The notes under the pieces were generated by a model. That model was not told the DNA's origin. It did no database searches and saw nothing but the letters and a program-made list of their open reading frames with translations. From Streptomyces tropicalis (GTDB taxonomy: Bacteria; Actinomycetota; Actinomycetes; Streptomycetales; Streptomycetaceae), in the NCBI RefSeq assembly GCF_029269835.1, contig NZ_JARJBB010000003.1:248001-312000 (forward strand): a stretch of DNA of 64,000 bases. Reading direction: 5' to 3'. Positions 46,635-54,821 of this stretch are shown piece by piece (position 1 is the stretch's first letter; every line of letters begins with the position of its first letter). Both the position numbers and the translations under genes were made by a program.

Positions 46635-48125
46635 CTACCGCCCCCGGTACAGGCGGTCGAGGTCGACGAGCACCACATGCCCGTCGGCTTCGGCCTCGCG
46701 AAGCGCGGGGGTGAAGCCGGCACCGCTGTAGCAGGCGGGCCGGGTGTGGGTGACCTCCTCGCCGCGGGCGGCGAGGAGGTCGAGGAGGTGCCGCAGGTGT
46801 TCCAGGTGGTGCAGGTCCATGACCTGGTCCCGGCGTGCGGTTCCCACCGACAGCAGAGCGCCGGGACGGGCGCCGGCCCGGCCGCGTACGACGACCTCCG
46901 CCTGTGCGACGGGGCCGGCACGGTGCGCCGGGTCGGGGAGTGAGCCGTGGGCCGCCGTCGCGGCGTGTGCGCCGAAGACGGCCGGATCGGCGAAGTCCAT
47001 GACCCAGTCCCGGCACATCTGGGCGAAATGGGGTGCGACCACCGCGGAGTCGAAGACCGGACGCGCATGCCGCCAGACCTCGGCCGCGCCCTGCTGCTCC
47101 AGCGCCGAGCGGTAGGGCCAGACCGCCGCGTGCTCGAAGGCGAGCAGCGGCTCGGTGATGCGCAGCCGGATCAGGTTCGGGCGGAAGGCGTCGGGCTCGC
47201 CGTGCAGCAGACCGTTCTCCCGCAGCAGCGCAAGACAGCGGGCGGCATCGGTCAGCGGAGCCCCGAGGCGTTCTGCGATCTCGCCCTGGGTCGAGCAGCC
47301 CGAGGCGAGGGCGGCGAGGGCGGAGTGGCATAGCGCACGGTCCCAGTGGTCGGTCTCCTCCTGCAGCAGATGATGTGCCTCGAGGAACAGGGGAGTGCTG
47401 GGGTCGAGCACGGTCCTGCACACCCAGGCGTCGAAGTCGGCCGGGCCGCCGGGCGTGCGGTCCCCGACGTAGCCCCGGTAGGCGGGCGTCCCGCCGACGA
47501 CGGCATGGACCAGCAGGGCGAGGCCGGGATCCCCGATGTCCCACAGCCGCGCGGCCTGCCGGTAGTCCAGTGGGCCGAGGACGAGTTCCAGATCGGTCAG
47601 CCCGTGCAGGGGTGAGGCCGCGCTGAACAGCCGGTGCATCACCGGCAGGGCGCTGCCGCTCAGCAGCAGGCGTGCACGGTTGTCCCGGCCCGCGTCGCGC
47701 AGACGCCGGTAGGCGCCGTGAAGGGCGGAGGGAAGCGGGGGACTCTGCCGTACGAGGTCGGGGAACTCGTCGATGACGATCGGGACAGGCCGCCGGTCTC
47801 CCAGCGCCAGCAGCGCGTCGACGGCGTCCTCCCAGCCACGCCAGCGGCTCGGCGGCGATGTGCCCGTGTACTGGGCGAGTTCGTCGCCGAGTCGGCGCAG
47901 GGACTCGGCCTGCGCCGCCGACTGCGCCCCGAAGTAGAAGCCGCCCAGGGCTGCGGCGAGTGCCCGCAGGAGGTACGTCTTGCCCTGCCGCAGCCGTCCC
48001 GACACCACACCGAGGCCGGGTCCGGGCCGGGTGTCGCAGGCGAACGCGACGAGCGCGTCCCACTCGGCGTCGCGGTCGAAAACCGTCTTCGGCTTCGCGG
48101 GAGGAGAACCGTCGGACGGCAACAC
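46635..48125 (-). CDS. AAA-type ATPase with DUF234-like C-terminus
   Basis: A 496-aa protein of the archaeal-type ATPase family (PF01637-like). Walker A GRLRQGKT at residues 43-50, Walker B-like PIVIDEFPDL near 112, sensor-like LLLSGSALPVMHRLF, a winged-helix segment (STQGEIAERLGAPLTDAARCL), and a C-terminal nuclease-like domain (AEVVVRG; ACYSGAGFTPALREAEADGH) of the DUF234 group. Such proteins are widespread and their targets are unknown. GTG 48125 has GAGGGGAG 5 nt upstream and is preferred to the in-frame ATG at 48167. Its start lies inside the first copy of a 73-bp element. Confidence 0.82.
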   Translation of the reverse strand: MLPSDGSPPAKPKTVFDRDAEWDALVAFACDTRPGPGLGVVSGRLRQGKTYLLRALAAALGGFYFGAQSAAQAESLRRLGDELAQYTGTSPPSRWRGWEDAVDALLALGDRRPVPIVIDEFPDLVRQSPPLPSALHGAYRRLRDAGRDNRARLLLSGSALPVMHRLFSAASPLHGLTDLELVLGPLDYRQAARLWDIGDPGLALLVHAVVGGTPAYRGYVGDRTPGGPADFDAWVCRTVLDPSTPLFLEAHHLLQEETDHWDRALCHSALAALASGCSTQGEIAERLGAPLTDAARCLALLRENGLLHGEPDAFRPNLIRLRITEPLLAFEHAAVWPYRSALEQQGAAEVWRHARPVFDSAVVAPHFAQMCRDWVMDFADPAVFGAHAATAAHGSLPDPAHRAGPVAQAEVVVRGRAGARPGALLSVGTARRDQVMDLHHLEHLRHLLDLLAARGEEVTHTRPACYSGAGFTPALREAEADGHVVLVDLDRLYRGR

Positions 48126-48193
48126 GATTGCTCCCCTCGCTCGGCAGCACTCCTGCCACCAGTACAACGTCGATCGCCGGACACCGCGACACG
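48121..48193 (-). repeat. 5' element copy A, at the ATPase gene
   Basis: Ungapped 73-bp match to 49231-49303 with about 55 identical bases. It includes the conserved cores AGTACAACG and CCGCGACACG and covers the ATPase ribosome binding site and start codon. The two genes behind the copies lie on the minus strand. Confidence 0.7.
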
Positions 48194-48206
48194 GGACGCG
48201 GACCTC

Positions 48207-48229
48207 GGCCGGAGCCGTCGAATCCGGCC
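48207..48229 (-). terminator. Hairpin after the SpoIIAA-like gene
   Basis: Perfect 7-bp arms GGCCGGA / TCCGGCC with a 9-nt loop, 28 bp past the stop of the SpoIIAA-like gene. Confidence 0.45.
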
Positions 48230-48257
48230 ACGAGCGGATCAGTCACCGGGGGCCGCA

Positions 48258-49025
48258 TCACCCCGCATCGGCGGAGGTGCGGTCGGGCGTGCTCGAGGCC
48301 CAGGCGACGGCGTCGTCGAGTTCTCCGTACCCGAACCGCCGTACCTCGGCCTGGACGACGCGGTTCGCGAGGTGGGGCGCAAGGGGGGCGAGCCTGCTGT
48401 CGGCCGCCAGCGCGATCCTCCTGATCCTGCGATGGTGGGCACGGACGAAACGCACGTGCCGGAGCAGGCCTGCGATGTTCTCCCATCCTGGAAAGGCGCG
48501 CGCGTGCACCACGACTCCGGCCAGTTCGCCGTGGGTTTCGAGCCAGCTGTCGGCGGTCTGTGCCAGAGCGTCGAAGTCCTGTGTGCGCAGCGGCTGTTCG
48601 ACCTCGATCACGAGAACCCCGGACTCGGGCAGGAGCCGGTGGGACACACCGGGCCCCTCGGGCAGTGAGACGAGCCAGCGCACGGCTTCCTCGCGATCCC
48701 GGCCACCGAAGACGCGTACCGGACAGGGCATCAGGAAGCGCGTGAACCGGGTCGACTGCCGGATCCAGCCGAGGTCGCTGACGACGGCGCAGCCCTCGAA
48801 CAGGCGCATGGCGCCGATCCCGACCTTGAGGTCCTCCCACACGGCCGCCGGTGTGAGCATCCGGAACTCCGGGCCGCACTCCCACAGGAGCCGGATGCGG
48901 CGGCCTTCCCTGCGCGCGGCGTCGACGAGCGGCTCGACCACCGCTTTGTAGTCGGCCCTCGACACCGTGCCGATCGCCTTCACGGCGTCGACCTCCGAGG
49001 GCACGTCCTGGGCTCTCTCCAGCAT
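48258..49025 (-). CDS. Tandem SpoIIAA-like (STAS/SEC14-type) protein
   Basis: A 255-aa protein with two SpoIIAA-like domains (PF11964 type). The first covers about residues 15-115 (IGTVSRADYKAVVEPLVDAA; RIRLLWECGPEFRMLTPAAV; CAVVSDLGWIRQSTRF), the second about 130-250 (GVLVIEVEQPLRTQDFDALA; GVVVHARAFPGWENIAGLLR). Single-domain forms occur in many bacteria and may bind lipids or nucleotides; the tandem form is less common. ATG 49025 has GGGAGG before it. The open frame also reaches GTG 49235 in element copy B, 70 codons further up, but the added part is low-complexity. It is flanked by stress genes. Confidence 0.85.
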   Translation of the reverse strand: MLERAQDVPSEVDAVKAIGTVSRADYKAVVEPLVDAARREGRRIRLLWECGPEFRMLTPAAVWEDLKVGIGAMRLFEGCAVVSDLGWIRQSTRFTRFLMPCPVRVFGGRDREEAVRWLVSLPEGPGVSHRLLPESGVLVIEVEQPLRTQDFDALAQTADSWLETHGELAGVVVHARAFPGWENIAGLLRHVRFVRAHHRRIRRIALAADSRLAPLAPHLANRVVQAEVRRFGYGELDDAVAWASSTPDRTSADAG

Positions 49026-49555
49026 GGCGTTCCTCCCTGGCGCCGGTGTGATGCGGAGACCCGGCCGACGACGGGGACGGGCACGGCGGCCGACGCACCC
49101 GCGCAGCCGATCACCGCTGCCGTCGGGATCGACACCGAGGGGGAAGGCCCTCGGGAGGGCCGAAACCCTGTGCCACGGGCGCCTCGGACCGTGCGCCGCG
49201 AGACGCCGGCGCGGCGGGCCGCATGCCGATGACACGGCCGTTCCCCTCGTTCGGCGGTGCTCCCGCTTCCAGTACAACGCCGGACGGCGGGCCCCGCGAC
49301 ACGCGAGTCGTCCACCGGCAGGGAGGACGGACGACGCACCACCGGGCGGCAGGCAACGACCCGGACCCACGGGAGCCGGGGGAGCGGGGAGCACACCGTG
49401 CGCTGCGTCCCGGGCGGGTTCAAGCTGGAAACAGATCTCGACCTGGGCACCGGCTCCGCTCGAGGCGGCCCGGCGGCACCGGGGTCGGGGACCGTGACAC
49501 GCCGCCGTGCCCCGGCACGGGCGATCACGCTGTGCGAAGGCAAGGGAGAGCAATC
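49026..49555. other. 530-bp divergent gap
   Basis: Lies between the SpoIIAA-like gene (minus) and the phosphofructokinase gene (plus). It holds copy B of the 73-bp element at 49231-49303 and probably both promoters. Open frames across it are Arg/Pro/Gly-rich and show no family. Confidence 0.5.
49231..49303 (-). repeat. 5' element copy B, upstream of the SpoIIAA-like gene
   Basis: Matches 48121-48193 without gaps. The CAC that encodes the ATPase GTG start in copy A is conserved here (49233-49235) although the SpoIIAA-like start lies 207 bp downstream, so it is a relic or an upstream start. The core reads CGTTGTACTGG on the minus strand. Confidence 0.7.
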
Positions 49556-50584
49556 ATGCGGGTGGGAGTGCTGACCGGCGGTGGCGACTGCCCCGGTCTC
49601 AATGCGGTGATCCGCAGCGTCGTACGCAAAGGCGCACAGGAGCACGCATGGACGTTCGTCGGGATCGTCGACGGGTGGGCCGGTCTGGTCAAGAACGTGA
49701 CCATGCCCTTGGACGTCCCGGCCGTACGCGGAATCCTTCCGCTCGGCGGCACGATTCTCGGCTCCTCCCGAACCAACCCCCTCCGGCTCGAGGACGGCGT
49801 CGACCGCATCAGGAGCACCCTCGGCGCGCACCGGATCGATGCGCTCGTCGTCATCGGCGGCGAGGACACGCTGAGCGTCGCGACCGCGCTGTCCGACGCC
49901 GGGGTCAACCTCGTCGGCGTGCCCAAGACCATCGACAACGACGTGGGCGGCACCGACTACACCTTCGGCTTCGACACCGCCGTCACCATCGCGACCGAGG
50001 CCATCGACCGCCTGCACACCACCGCGGAATCCCACAAGCGCACACTCGTCGTCGAGGTGATGGGACGACACTCCGGGTGGATCGCTCTGCATGCCGGCGT
50101 CGCCGGGGGCGCGAACGCCATCCTCATCCCGGAAGTGGAGTTCGATCTCGACCAGGTGTGCGCCTGGGTGGAGAAACGCTTCGAGATCAACTACGCGCCG
50201 ATCGTCGTCGTGGCGGAGGGAGCGGTTCCCAAGGCCGGACAGATGGTGGTCAAGGACGAGTCGCGTGACGAGTTCGGGCACGTGCGTCTGTCCGGGATCG
50301 GTGACTGGCTGGCCCAGGAGGTCGAGGGCCGTACCGGGAAGGAGGCCCGCACGACGGTTCTCGGGCACGTCCAGCGCGGTGGCACGCCGAGCGCGTACGA
50401 CCGGTGGCTCGCCACACGCTTCGGTCTGCACGCCGTGGACGCGGTCGAGAACGGCGACTTCGGCACGATGACGGCTCTGCGCGGCACGGACATCACACGC
50501 ATCCCGCTTGCCGAGGCCACGAAGGCGACCAAGCGGGTCTCCCGGGAGCTGTACGCGGAGTTCGACGTGTTCTACGGCACCTGA
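49556..50584 (+). CDS. 6-phosphofructokinase with pyrophosphate-type signature
   Basis: A 342-aa PFK. The start MRVGVLTGGGDCPGLNAVIR is standard. The phosphoryl-donor site reads IGGEDTLSVA with D104 and the sugar-binding loop is PKTIDND with K124. In the family, D104 plus K124 marks pyrophosphate-dependent enzymes, while Streptomyces ATP-dependent PfkA has G104 with K124. It may therefore use PPi, making the reaction reversible and saving ATP. R and E residues of EVMGRHSGWIAL and HVQRGGTPSAYDR are intact. AAGGGAGAG precedes ATG 49556. Activity needs assay; call for PFK family is firm. Confidence 0.92.
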   Translation: MRVGVLTGGGDCPGLNAVIRSVVRKGAQEHAWTFVGIVDGWAGLVKNVTMPLDVPAVRGILPLGGTILGSSRTNPLRLEDGVDRIRSTLGAHRIDALVVIGGEDTLSVATALSDAGVNLVGVPKTIDNDVGGTDYTFGFDTAVTIATEAIDRLHTTAESHKRTLVVEVMGRHSGWIALHAGVAGGANAILIPEVEFDLDQVCAWVEKRFEINYAPIVVVAEGAVPKAGQMVVKDESRDEFGHVRLSGIGDWLAQEVEGRTGKEARTTVLGHVQRGGTPSAYDRWLATRFGLHAVDAVENGDFGTMTALRGTDITRIPLAEATKATKRVSRELYAEFDVFYGT

Positions 50585-50602
50585 CGCCGTCCCGCGGCGG
50601 CC

Positions 50603-51469
50603 TCAGACGTGCGGTACGACGACGACCGGGCGGTGCGCGTGATGCAGGACGGCGTGGGCCACGGGGCCCAGCCGCCGCTCGCCCGCCCGCAGGCCCGAGC
50701 GCCGGCCCAGGACGAGCAGGTCGGCCCGCCGCGAGGCCTGCACCAAGGCGTGGGCGGGGTGGAGGAGGACGACGTCGGGCAGCACCGGGACTCCCGGATA
50801 CGTGTCCTTCCGGCCCTGGAGCACGTCGGACAGCCGTTGGACTTCGTCGTCCTCCCACGCCGCCCGGTCCTCCTCGGGCACTCCGACCGCCGTCCACGCA
50901 GCATGGCCGGAGAGGGCCCATGCGTACACGGCACGCAACCGGGCGTCACGGAGCTGAGCCGCGCCGAACGCGAAGTCCAGCGGTGGTTCGGCCGCGTGCG
51001 CCACGTCGACGCCCACGCACACCTCGGTCTCACGTGCCGCTGCGGCGGGGATCCCGGGCACGATCGCGACGGGGCAGGAGGCGGTGCTCGCCGCGGCCAG
51101 CGCCGTCGAGCCCACGACGAGACCGTCGAACCCGCCGTCCCCCCGTGCGCCGACGACGAGCAGCTCGGCCGTCTCGGAGGCCGAGAGGAGGGCCGCAGGG
51201 GCCGCGTCGGTGACCTGCACGCCGCTCGTCGCCACGTGCGGACAGCCACGGGCAAGGTCGGTCCTCGCGCGCTGGAGCAGTTCCTCGCCGGTCTGCTGCC
51301 ACGAGAAGGCGACCGGCCCTTCGGCGGAGTCACGGGCGGGGGCGGGGGCGGGTGCGGCGTGCACGAGGCGCAGCGGGAGGTCTCGCAGCGCCGCCTCCCC
51401 GGCGGCCCATGCGGCCGCGACCAGGCTTTCCCGGGATCCGTCGATCCCGACCACGACCGAGCGGGTCAT
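50603..51469 (-). CDS. Universal stress protein, two USP domains
   Basis: A 288-aa tandem UspA protein. The N-terminal domain (MTRSVVVGIDGSRESLVAAA) ends in the ATP-binding motif GARGDGGFDGLVVGSTA (G-x2-G-x9-G-S), intact. The C-terminal domain (CVGVDVAHAAEPPLDFAFGA) carries LGRRSGLRAGERRLGPVAHA, in which the GxxG spacing is altered, so it may not bind ATP. Such tandem proteins are induced in hypoxia or stationary phase in Actinobacteria. It is convergent with the phosphofructokinase gene, 18 bp apart. Confidence 0.93.
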   Translation of the reverse strand: MTRSVVVGIDGSRESLVAAAWAAGEAALRDLPLRLVHAAPAPAPARDSAEGPVAFSWQQTGEELLQRARTDLARGCPHVATSGVQVTDAAPAALLSASETAELLVVGARGDGGFDGLVVGSTALAAASTASCPVAIVPGIPAAAARETEVCVGVDVAHAAEPPLDFAFGAAQLRDARLRAVYAWALSGHAAWTAVGVPEEDRAAWEDDEVQRLSDVLQGRKDTYPGVPVLPDVVLLHPAHALVQASRRADLLVLGRRSGLRAGERRLGPVAHAVLHHAHRPVVVVPHV

Positions 51470-51821
51470 CCTGCACTCCTTCCCGGCACCGCCTCATGGG
51501 CAGGCACAAGCGCTCGCCCCCGACGTCCGTCCCTCGGCGCTCGTCGCCTCCTCGTGGCCATTGTGAAGGGGGAACCGCGGTGACACCTCCCGGGGCACCC
51601 GTGCCCGCAAGGGGGCGGCTCGGACGGGCCGGGCCCCGGAATCCCGCGTGCTGCGGGCCGAGGGGGCCGAGTGGGCGAGCGGTCGCGGCCGGCGGTGAGG
51701 AGGCAGGGGCGGGAGGCACGCACGTCGGTCCAACGACGGCGTCCCGGACGCCCCGTTCAGTCCTCTGCGCGGGGCCGAACGGCCCTGCTGGACATTTCGG
51801 CCCGTATGTGACTCTTGTGGC
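51470..51821. other. 352-bp divergent gap
   Basis: Lies between the universal stress protein gene (minus) and the class I aldolase gene (plus). The aldolase promoter with its palindromic box is at 51772-51810. I could not identify a promoter for the stress protein gene, and no ORF here looks real. Confidence 0.5.
51772..51810 (+). promoter_or_regulatory. Palindromic box and -10 of the aldolase gene
   Basis: The perfect palindrome GGGCCG-AA-CGGCCC (51772-51785) is centred about 40 bp before the expected transcription start, given a TATGTG -10 at 51805-51810, a place typical for activators. It shares 19 of 21 bases with the box before ftsH. Confidence 0.6.
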
Positions 51822-52736
51822 ATGCAGAGGCAACCAGGCAGAGGCGTCGGCGGCGCCGGGCTCGGCACGGGGAAGAAGACCCGCCTCAACCGGATCCTCC
51901 ACCAGCACGGCCTGCGCAACGGTACTGCGATCTTCCTGCCCTACGACCACGGGCTGGAGCACGGCCCGCGGGACTTCTTCGACAACCCCGTCGTGAGCGA
52001 CCCGGCGTACATCATCCGGCTCGCGCTGGAGGGAGGGTTCAACGGGATCGCCGTCCAGATCGGGCTGGCCGAGAAGTTCTACTGGGACTACGCCGGCGAG
52101 GTTCCCCTGATCCTGAAGCTGAACGGGAAGACCGACATCCCCTCCGACGCCGAGGCCCTCTCCCCGCTGCACGCGTCCGTCGCCGACGCGGTCCGCCTCG
52201 GAGCCGACGCGGTGGGCTACACGCTGTACGTCGGCAGCCCTGCCCAGGAAACGGACTTCCGGCAGCTCCGGCAGGTCCGGGAGGACGCGCAGCGGTTGGG
52301 CATGCCGCTGATCGTGTGGGCGTACCCGCGCGGCGCGGCGATCGAGGGGAAGGGGGGCCGGGACTCCTTCTATGCCGTCGACTACGCCGCGCGCACGGCC
52401 AGTGAACTCGGCGCGGACATGGTCAAGGTGAACTTCCCGCATCCGGAGAAGGTGTCCGGGGTCAAGGACGCCTACCAGCACGAATTCTCCCCCCAGCAGG
52501 CCATCGACGCCGTGGTGCGGTCGGCGAACCGCACCCTGGTGCTGGTGTCCGGCGGGGAGAAGGCGGGTGACGAGGCGATGCTGGAGAAGACGCGGCAGTC
52601 GATGGAGGCGGGCGCCACCGGGCTGATCTTCGGCCGCAACGTCTGGCAGCGCGAGCACGACGAGTCGCTCCGGTTCGTGGCCCGGCTCCGGGAGATACTC
52701 TCCCAGCACCCCCGGGCAGGCGCACCCGGCGCCTGA
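51822..52736 (+). CDS. Class I fructose-bisphosphate aldolase (FbaB/DhnA type)
   Basis: A 304-aa aldolase of the archaeal-type class I family. The Schiff-base Lys is in GADMVKVNFPHPEK; FLPYDHGLEHGPRDFF near the N-terminus and LIFGRNVWQREH near the C-terminus (phosphate binding) are typical. This metal-independent form would complement a class II Fba elsewhere. It lies beside a PPi-type phosphofructokinase, giving two consecutive glycolytic steps. ATG 51822 lacks a clear ribosome binding site; the -10 is 11 nt upstream, so the leader is very short. Confidence 0.92.
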   Translation: MQRQPGRGVGGAGLGTGKKTRLNRILHQHGLRNGTAIFLPYDHGLEHGPRDFFDNPVVSDPAYIIRLALEGGFNGIAVQIGLAEKFYWDYAGEVPLILKLNGKTDIPSDAEALSPLHASVADAVRLGADAVGYTLYVGSPAQETDFRQLRQVREDAQRLGMPLIVWAYPRGAAIEGKGGRDSFYAVDYAARTASELGADMVKVNFPHPEKVSGVKDAYQHEFSPQQAIDAVVRSANRTLVLVSGGEKAGDEAMLEKTRQSMEAGATGLIFGRNVWQREHDESLRFVARLREILSQHPRAGAPGA

Positions 52737-52931
52737 GCCGCACGCCGCTCTTCGCCGCGGCCGCCGCCGGGCTCGGCGGCCGGCCCGGCGGACGGACGGC
52801 ACCGCCCGCAGCGTGCCGACCGTGCCGTGGCTTCGCACGCTGGAGGGGCACGTCGGGGTGCGACCGCCTCCGTCCGGTCGTGGTGCCACCGGCCGCGGGC
52901 CCTCAACTGGCTGGCCGGACGGGTCGGTTCC

Positions 52932-52944
52932 TAGACTGTGAGGC
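52932..52944 (+). promoter_or_regulatory. -10 box for leaderless polX
   Basis: TAGACT at 52932-52937 lies 7 nt before GTG 52945, with no ribosome binding site. Confidence 0.5.
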
Positions 52945-54672
52945 GTGGTCCGGCCCAACGAGGAGGTCGAGGCGCTCCTGCGGGAGTACGCGGACCTCAT
53001 CGCCATCACCGGAGGCGACGCGTTCAAGGCGCGCGCCTACGAGAAGGCGGCCCGCGCGATCGGCGGTCACCCCGCCGACGTCTCCCACCTGGACGTCGCG
53101 GGCCTGAAGGAGATCCCGGGCGTGGGCACGTCGATCGCCGAGAAGGTCGTCGAGTACCTGCGTACCGGCAAGGTCGCGGTGGTCGAGGAGAGGCGGGCCA
53201 GGATCCCCGCGGGGGTGCGGCAGCTCATCTCCATCCCCACCCTCGGCCCCAAAAAGGCCATGGCCCTCTACGAGGACCTGCACATCTCCTCGGTGAGGGA
53301 ACTGGCCGACGCCATCAAGGCGGAGAAGCTGCGGGACCTGAAGGGCTTCGGGGAGAGGACCGAGGAGAACATCCTGCACGGCATCGCCCTCATGCAGCAG
53401 GCAGGAGGGCGGATCCCGCTGAGCACCGCCATGGAGACCGCCGAGGACATCGTCACGGAACTCTCCCGGGTCGCGGGCTGTGACCACTGTGCATACGCCG
53501 GTTCGCTGCGCCGCGTGAAGGAAACCGTCGGCGACATCGACATCCTCGTCGCCGCCGGCCGGTCGGCCCCCTTCATGGACGCGCTCACCGAACTGCCCTC
53601 CACCGCCGAGATCATCGTGCACGGCGAGAAGAAGACCTCGATCCGTACCGTCCAGGGCGTCCAGGTCGACCTGCGCGTGGTGCGACCGGACGCCTGGGGC
53701 GCCGGCCTGCAGTACTTCACCGGCTCGAAGGCGCACAACATCCGCACCCGCACGATCGCCGTCCACCTGGGGCTGAAGCTCTCCGAGTACGGACTGTTCG
53801 AGACCGGGGGCGGACAGCGGGTCGCCTCCCGCTCCGAGGAGGAGGTGTACGCCCGGCTCGGCCTGCCGTGGATCCCGCCCACCCTGCGCGAGGACCGGGG
53901 AGAGATCGAAGCCGGCCTGCGCGGCGAGCTGCCCGAGGTCGTGGCGGAGGGCGACATCAGAGGTGACCTGCACACCCATACCGACCTCACCGACGGCCTC
54001 GCCCCGCTGGAGGACATGGTGGCGGCGGCCGCCGAGCGGGGCTACGCGTACTACGCGGTCACCGACCACGCACCCCACCTGTACATGCAGCGCATGACCG
54101 ACGAGAAGATCCTCGCCCAGCGCGCGTGCGTGCGGTCTCTGGACGGCAGGCACCACGGGATGCGGCTGCTGCACGGCACCGAGCTCAACATCGGGCCCGA
54201 AGGGGAGGTGGACTGGCCGGACGAGTTCCTCGAAGGCTTCGACGTCTGCGTGGCCTCGGTGCACTCCCACTTCAACCTCGGCCGCAAGGCGATGACCCGG
54301 CGGATCGTGCGCGCCTGCGAGAACCCCCACATCCACGTCATCGGCCACCCCACCACCCGCCTGATCGGCAGACGGCCGGGGATCGACGCCGACCTCGACG
54401 AGGTGTTCGCCGCCTGCGCCCGCACCGGCACGGCCCTGGAGATCAACGCCCAGCCCGACCGCCTCGACCTGGGGGACGAGGACATCCTCCGCGCCAGGAG
54501 CCACGGGACGAAGTTCGCCGTCGACACCGACGCCCACTCGATCCCCCAGCTCGCGTACCTCCGCTACGGAATCGGCACGGCGCAACGCGGATGGCTCACC
54601 CCGGACGACGTGATCAACACCTGGCCACTGGGGCGGCTGCGCCGGTTCCTGCGCGAGCACCGGGCGGACTGA
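52945..54672 (+). CDS. polX: Family X DNA polymerase/3'-5' exonuclease PolX
   Basis: A 575-aa repair polymerase. The N-terminal PolX core has an HhH motif (LKEIPGVGTSIAEKVVEYLR) and the catalytic site GSLRRVKETVGDIDILVAAG with the first two Asp and VDLRVV with the third. From about residue 335 a PHP domain begins (RGDLHTHTDLTDG, H343, H345), with further metal ligands in TDHAPH, HGTELN, SVHSHF and DTDAHS. Both activities look intact. It fills gaps in base excision repair. TAGACT 7 nt before GTG 52945 indicates leaderless expression. Confidence 0.95.
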   Translation: MVRPNEEVEALLREYADLIAITGGDAFKARAYEKAARAIGGHPADVSHLDVAGLKEIPGVGTSIAEKVVEYLRTGKVAVVEERRARIPAGVRQLISIPTLGPKKAMALYEDLHISSVRELADAIKAEKLRDLKGFGERTEENILHGIALMQQAGGRIPLSTAMETAEDIVTELSRVAGCDHCAYAGSLRRVKETVGDIDILVAAGRSAPFMDALTELPSTAEIIVHGEKKTSIRTVQGVQVDLRVVRPDAWGAGLQYFTGSKAHNIRTRTIAVHLGLKLSEYGLFETGGGQRVASRSEEEVYARLGLPWIPPTLREDRGEIEAGLRGELPEVVAEGDIRGDLHTHTDLTDGLAPLEDMVAAAAERGYAYYAVTDHAPHLYMQRMTDEKILAQRACVRSLDGRHHGMRLLHGTELNIGPEGEVDWPDEFLEGFDVCVASVHSHFNLGRKAMTRRIVRACENPHIHVIGHPTTRLIGRRPGIDADLDEVFAACARTGTALEINAQPDRLDLGDEDILRARSHGTKFAVDTDAHSIPQLAYLRYGIGTAQRGWLTPDDVINTWPLGRLRRFLREHRAD

Positions 54673-54821
54673 GGCCGCGCTGCGCGGGCGTCCCGACAGG
54701 CGTCGCACACTCCGGTCGGGCGCCTCGGAGTCGGAGGCCGTGGATGCCGTCTCGGCCACCGGAGACAGGGCTGCCCGTCGAATCCGCTCGGGCGGTTCGC
54801 AGGAGCACGGACCGCTCTTGG

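Noticed and set aside
46386..46714. Two plus-strand ORFs upstream of ftsH
   Set aside because: Short, Arg-rich, overlapping the 3' end of the ATPase gene in antisense; no support.
45169..49098. 1309-codon frame on the minus strand
   Set aside because: Runs out of frame through ftsH, the ATPase and the SpoIIAA-like gene; composition is typical of shadow frames.
49257..49574. 105-codon ORF in front of the phosphofructokinase gene
   Set aside because: Overlaps the 5' element copy and the start of the kinase gene, with no recognisable protein; more likely regulatory sequence.
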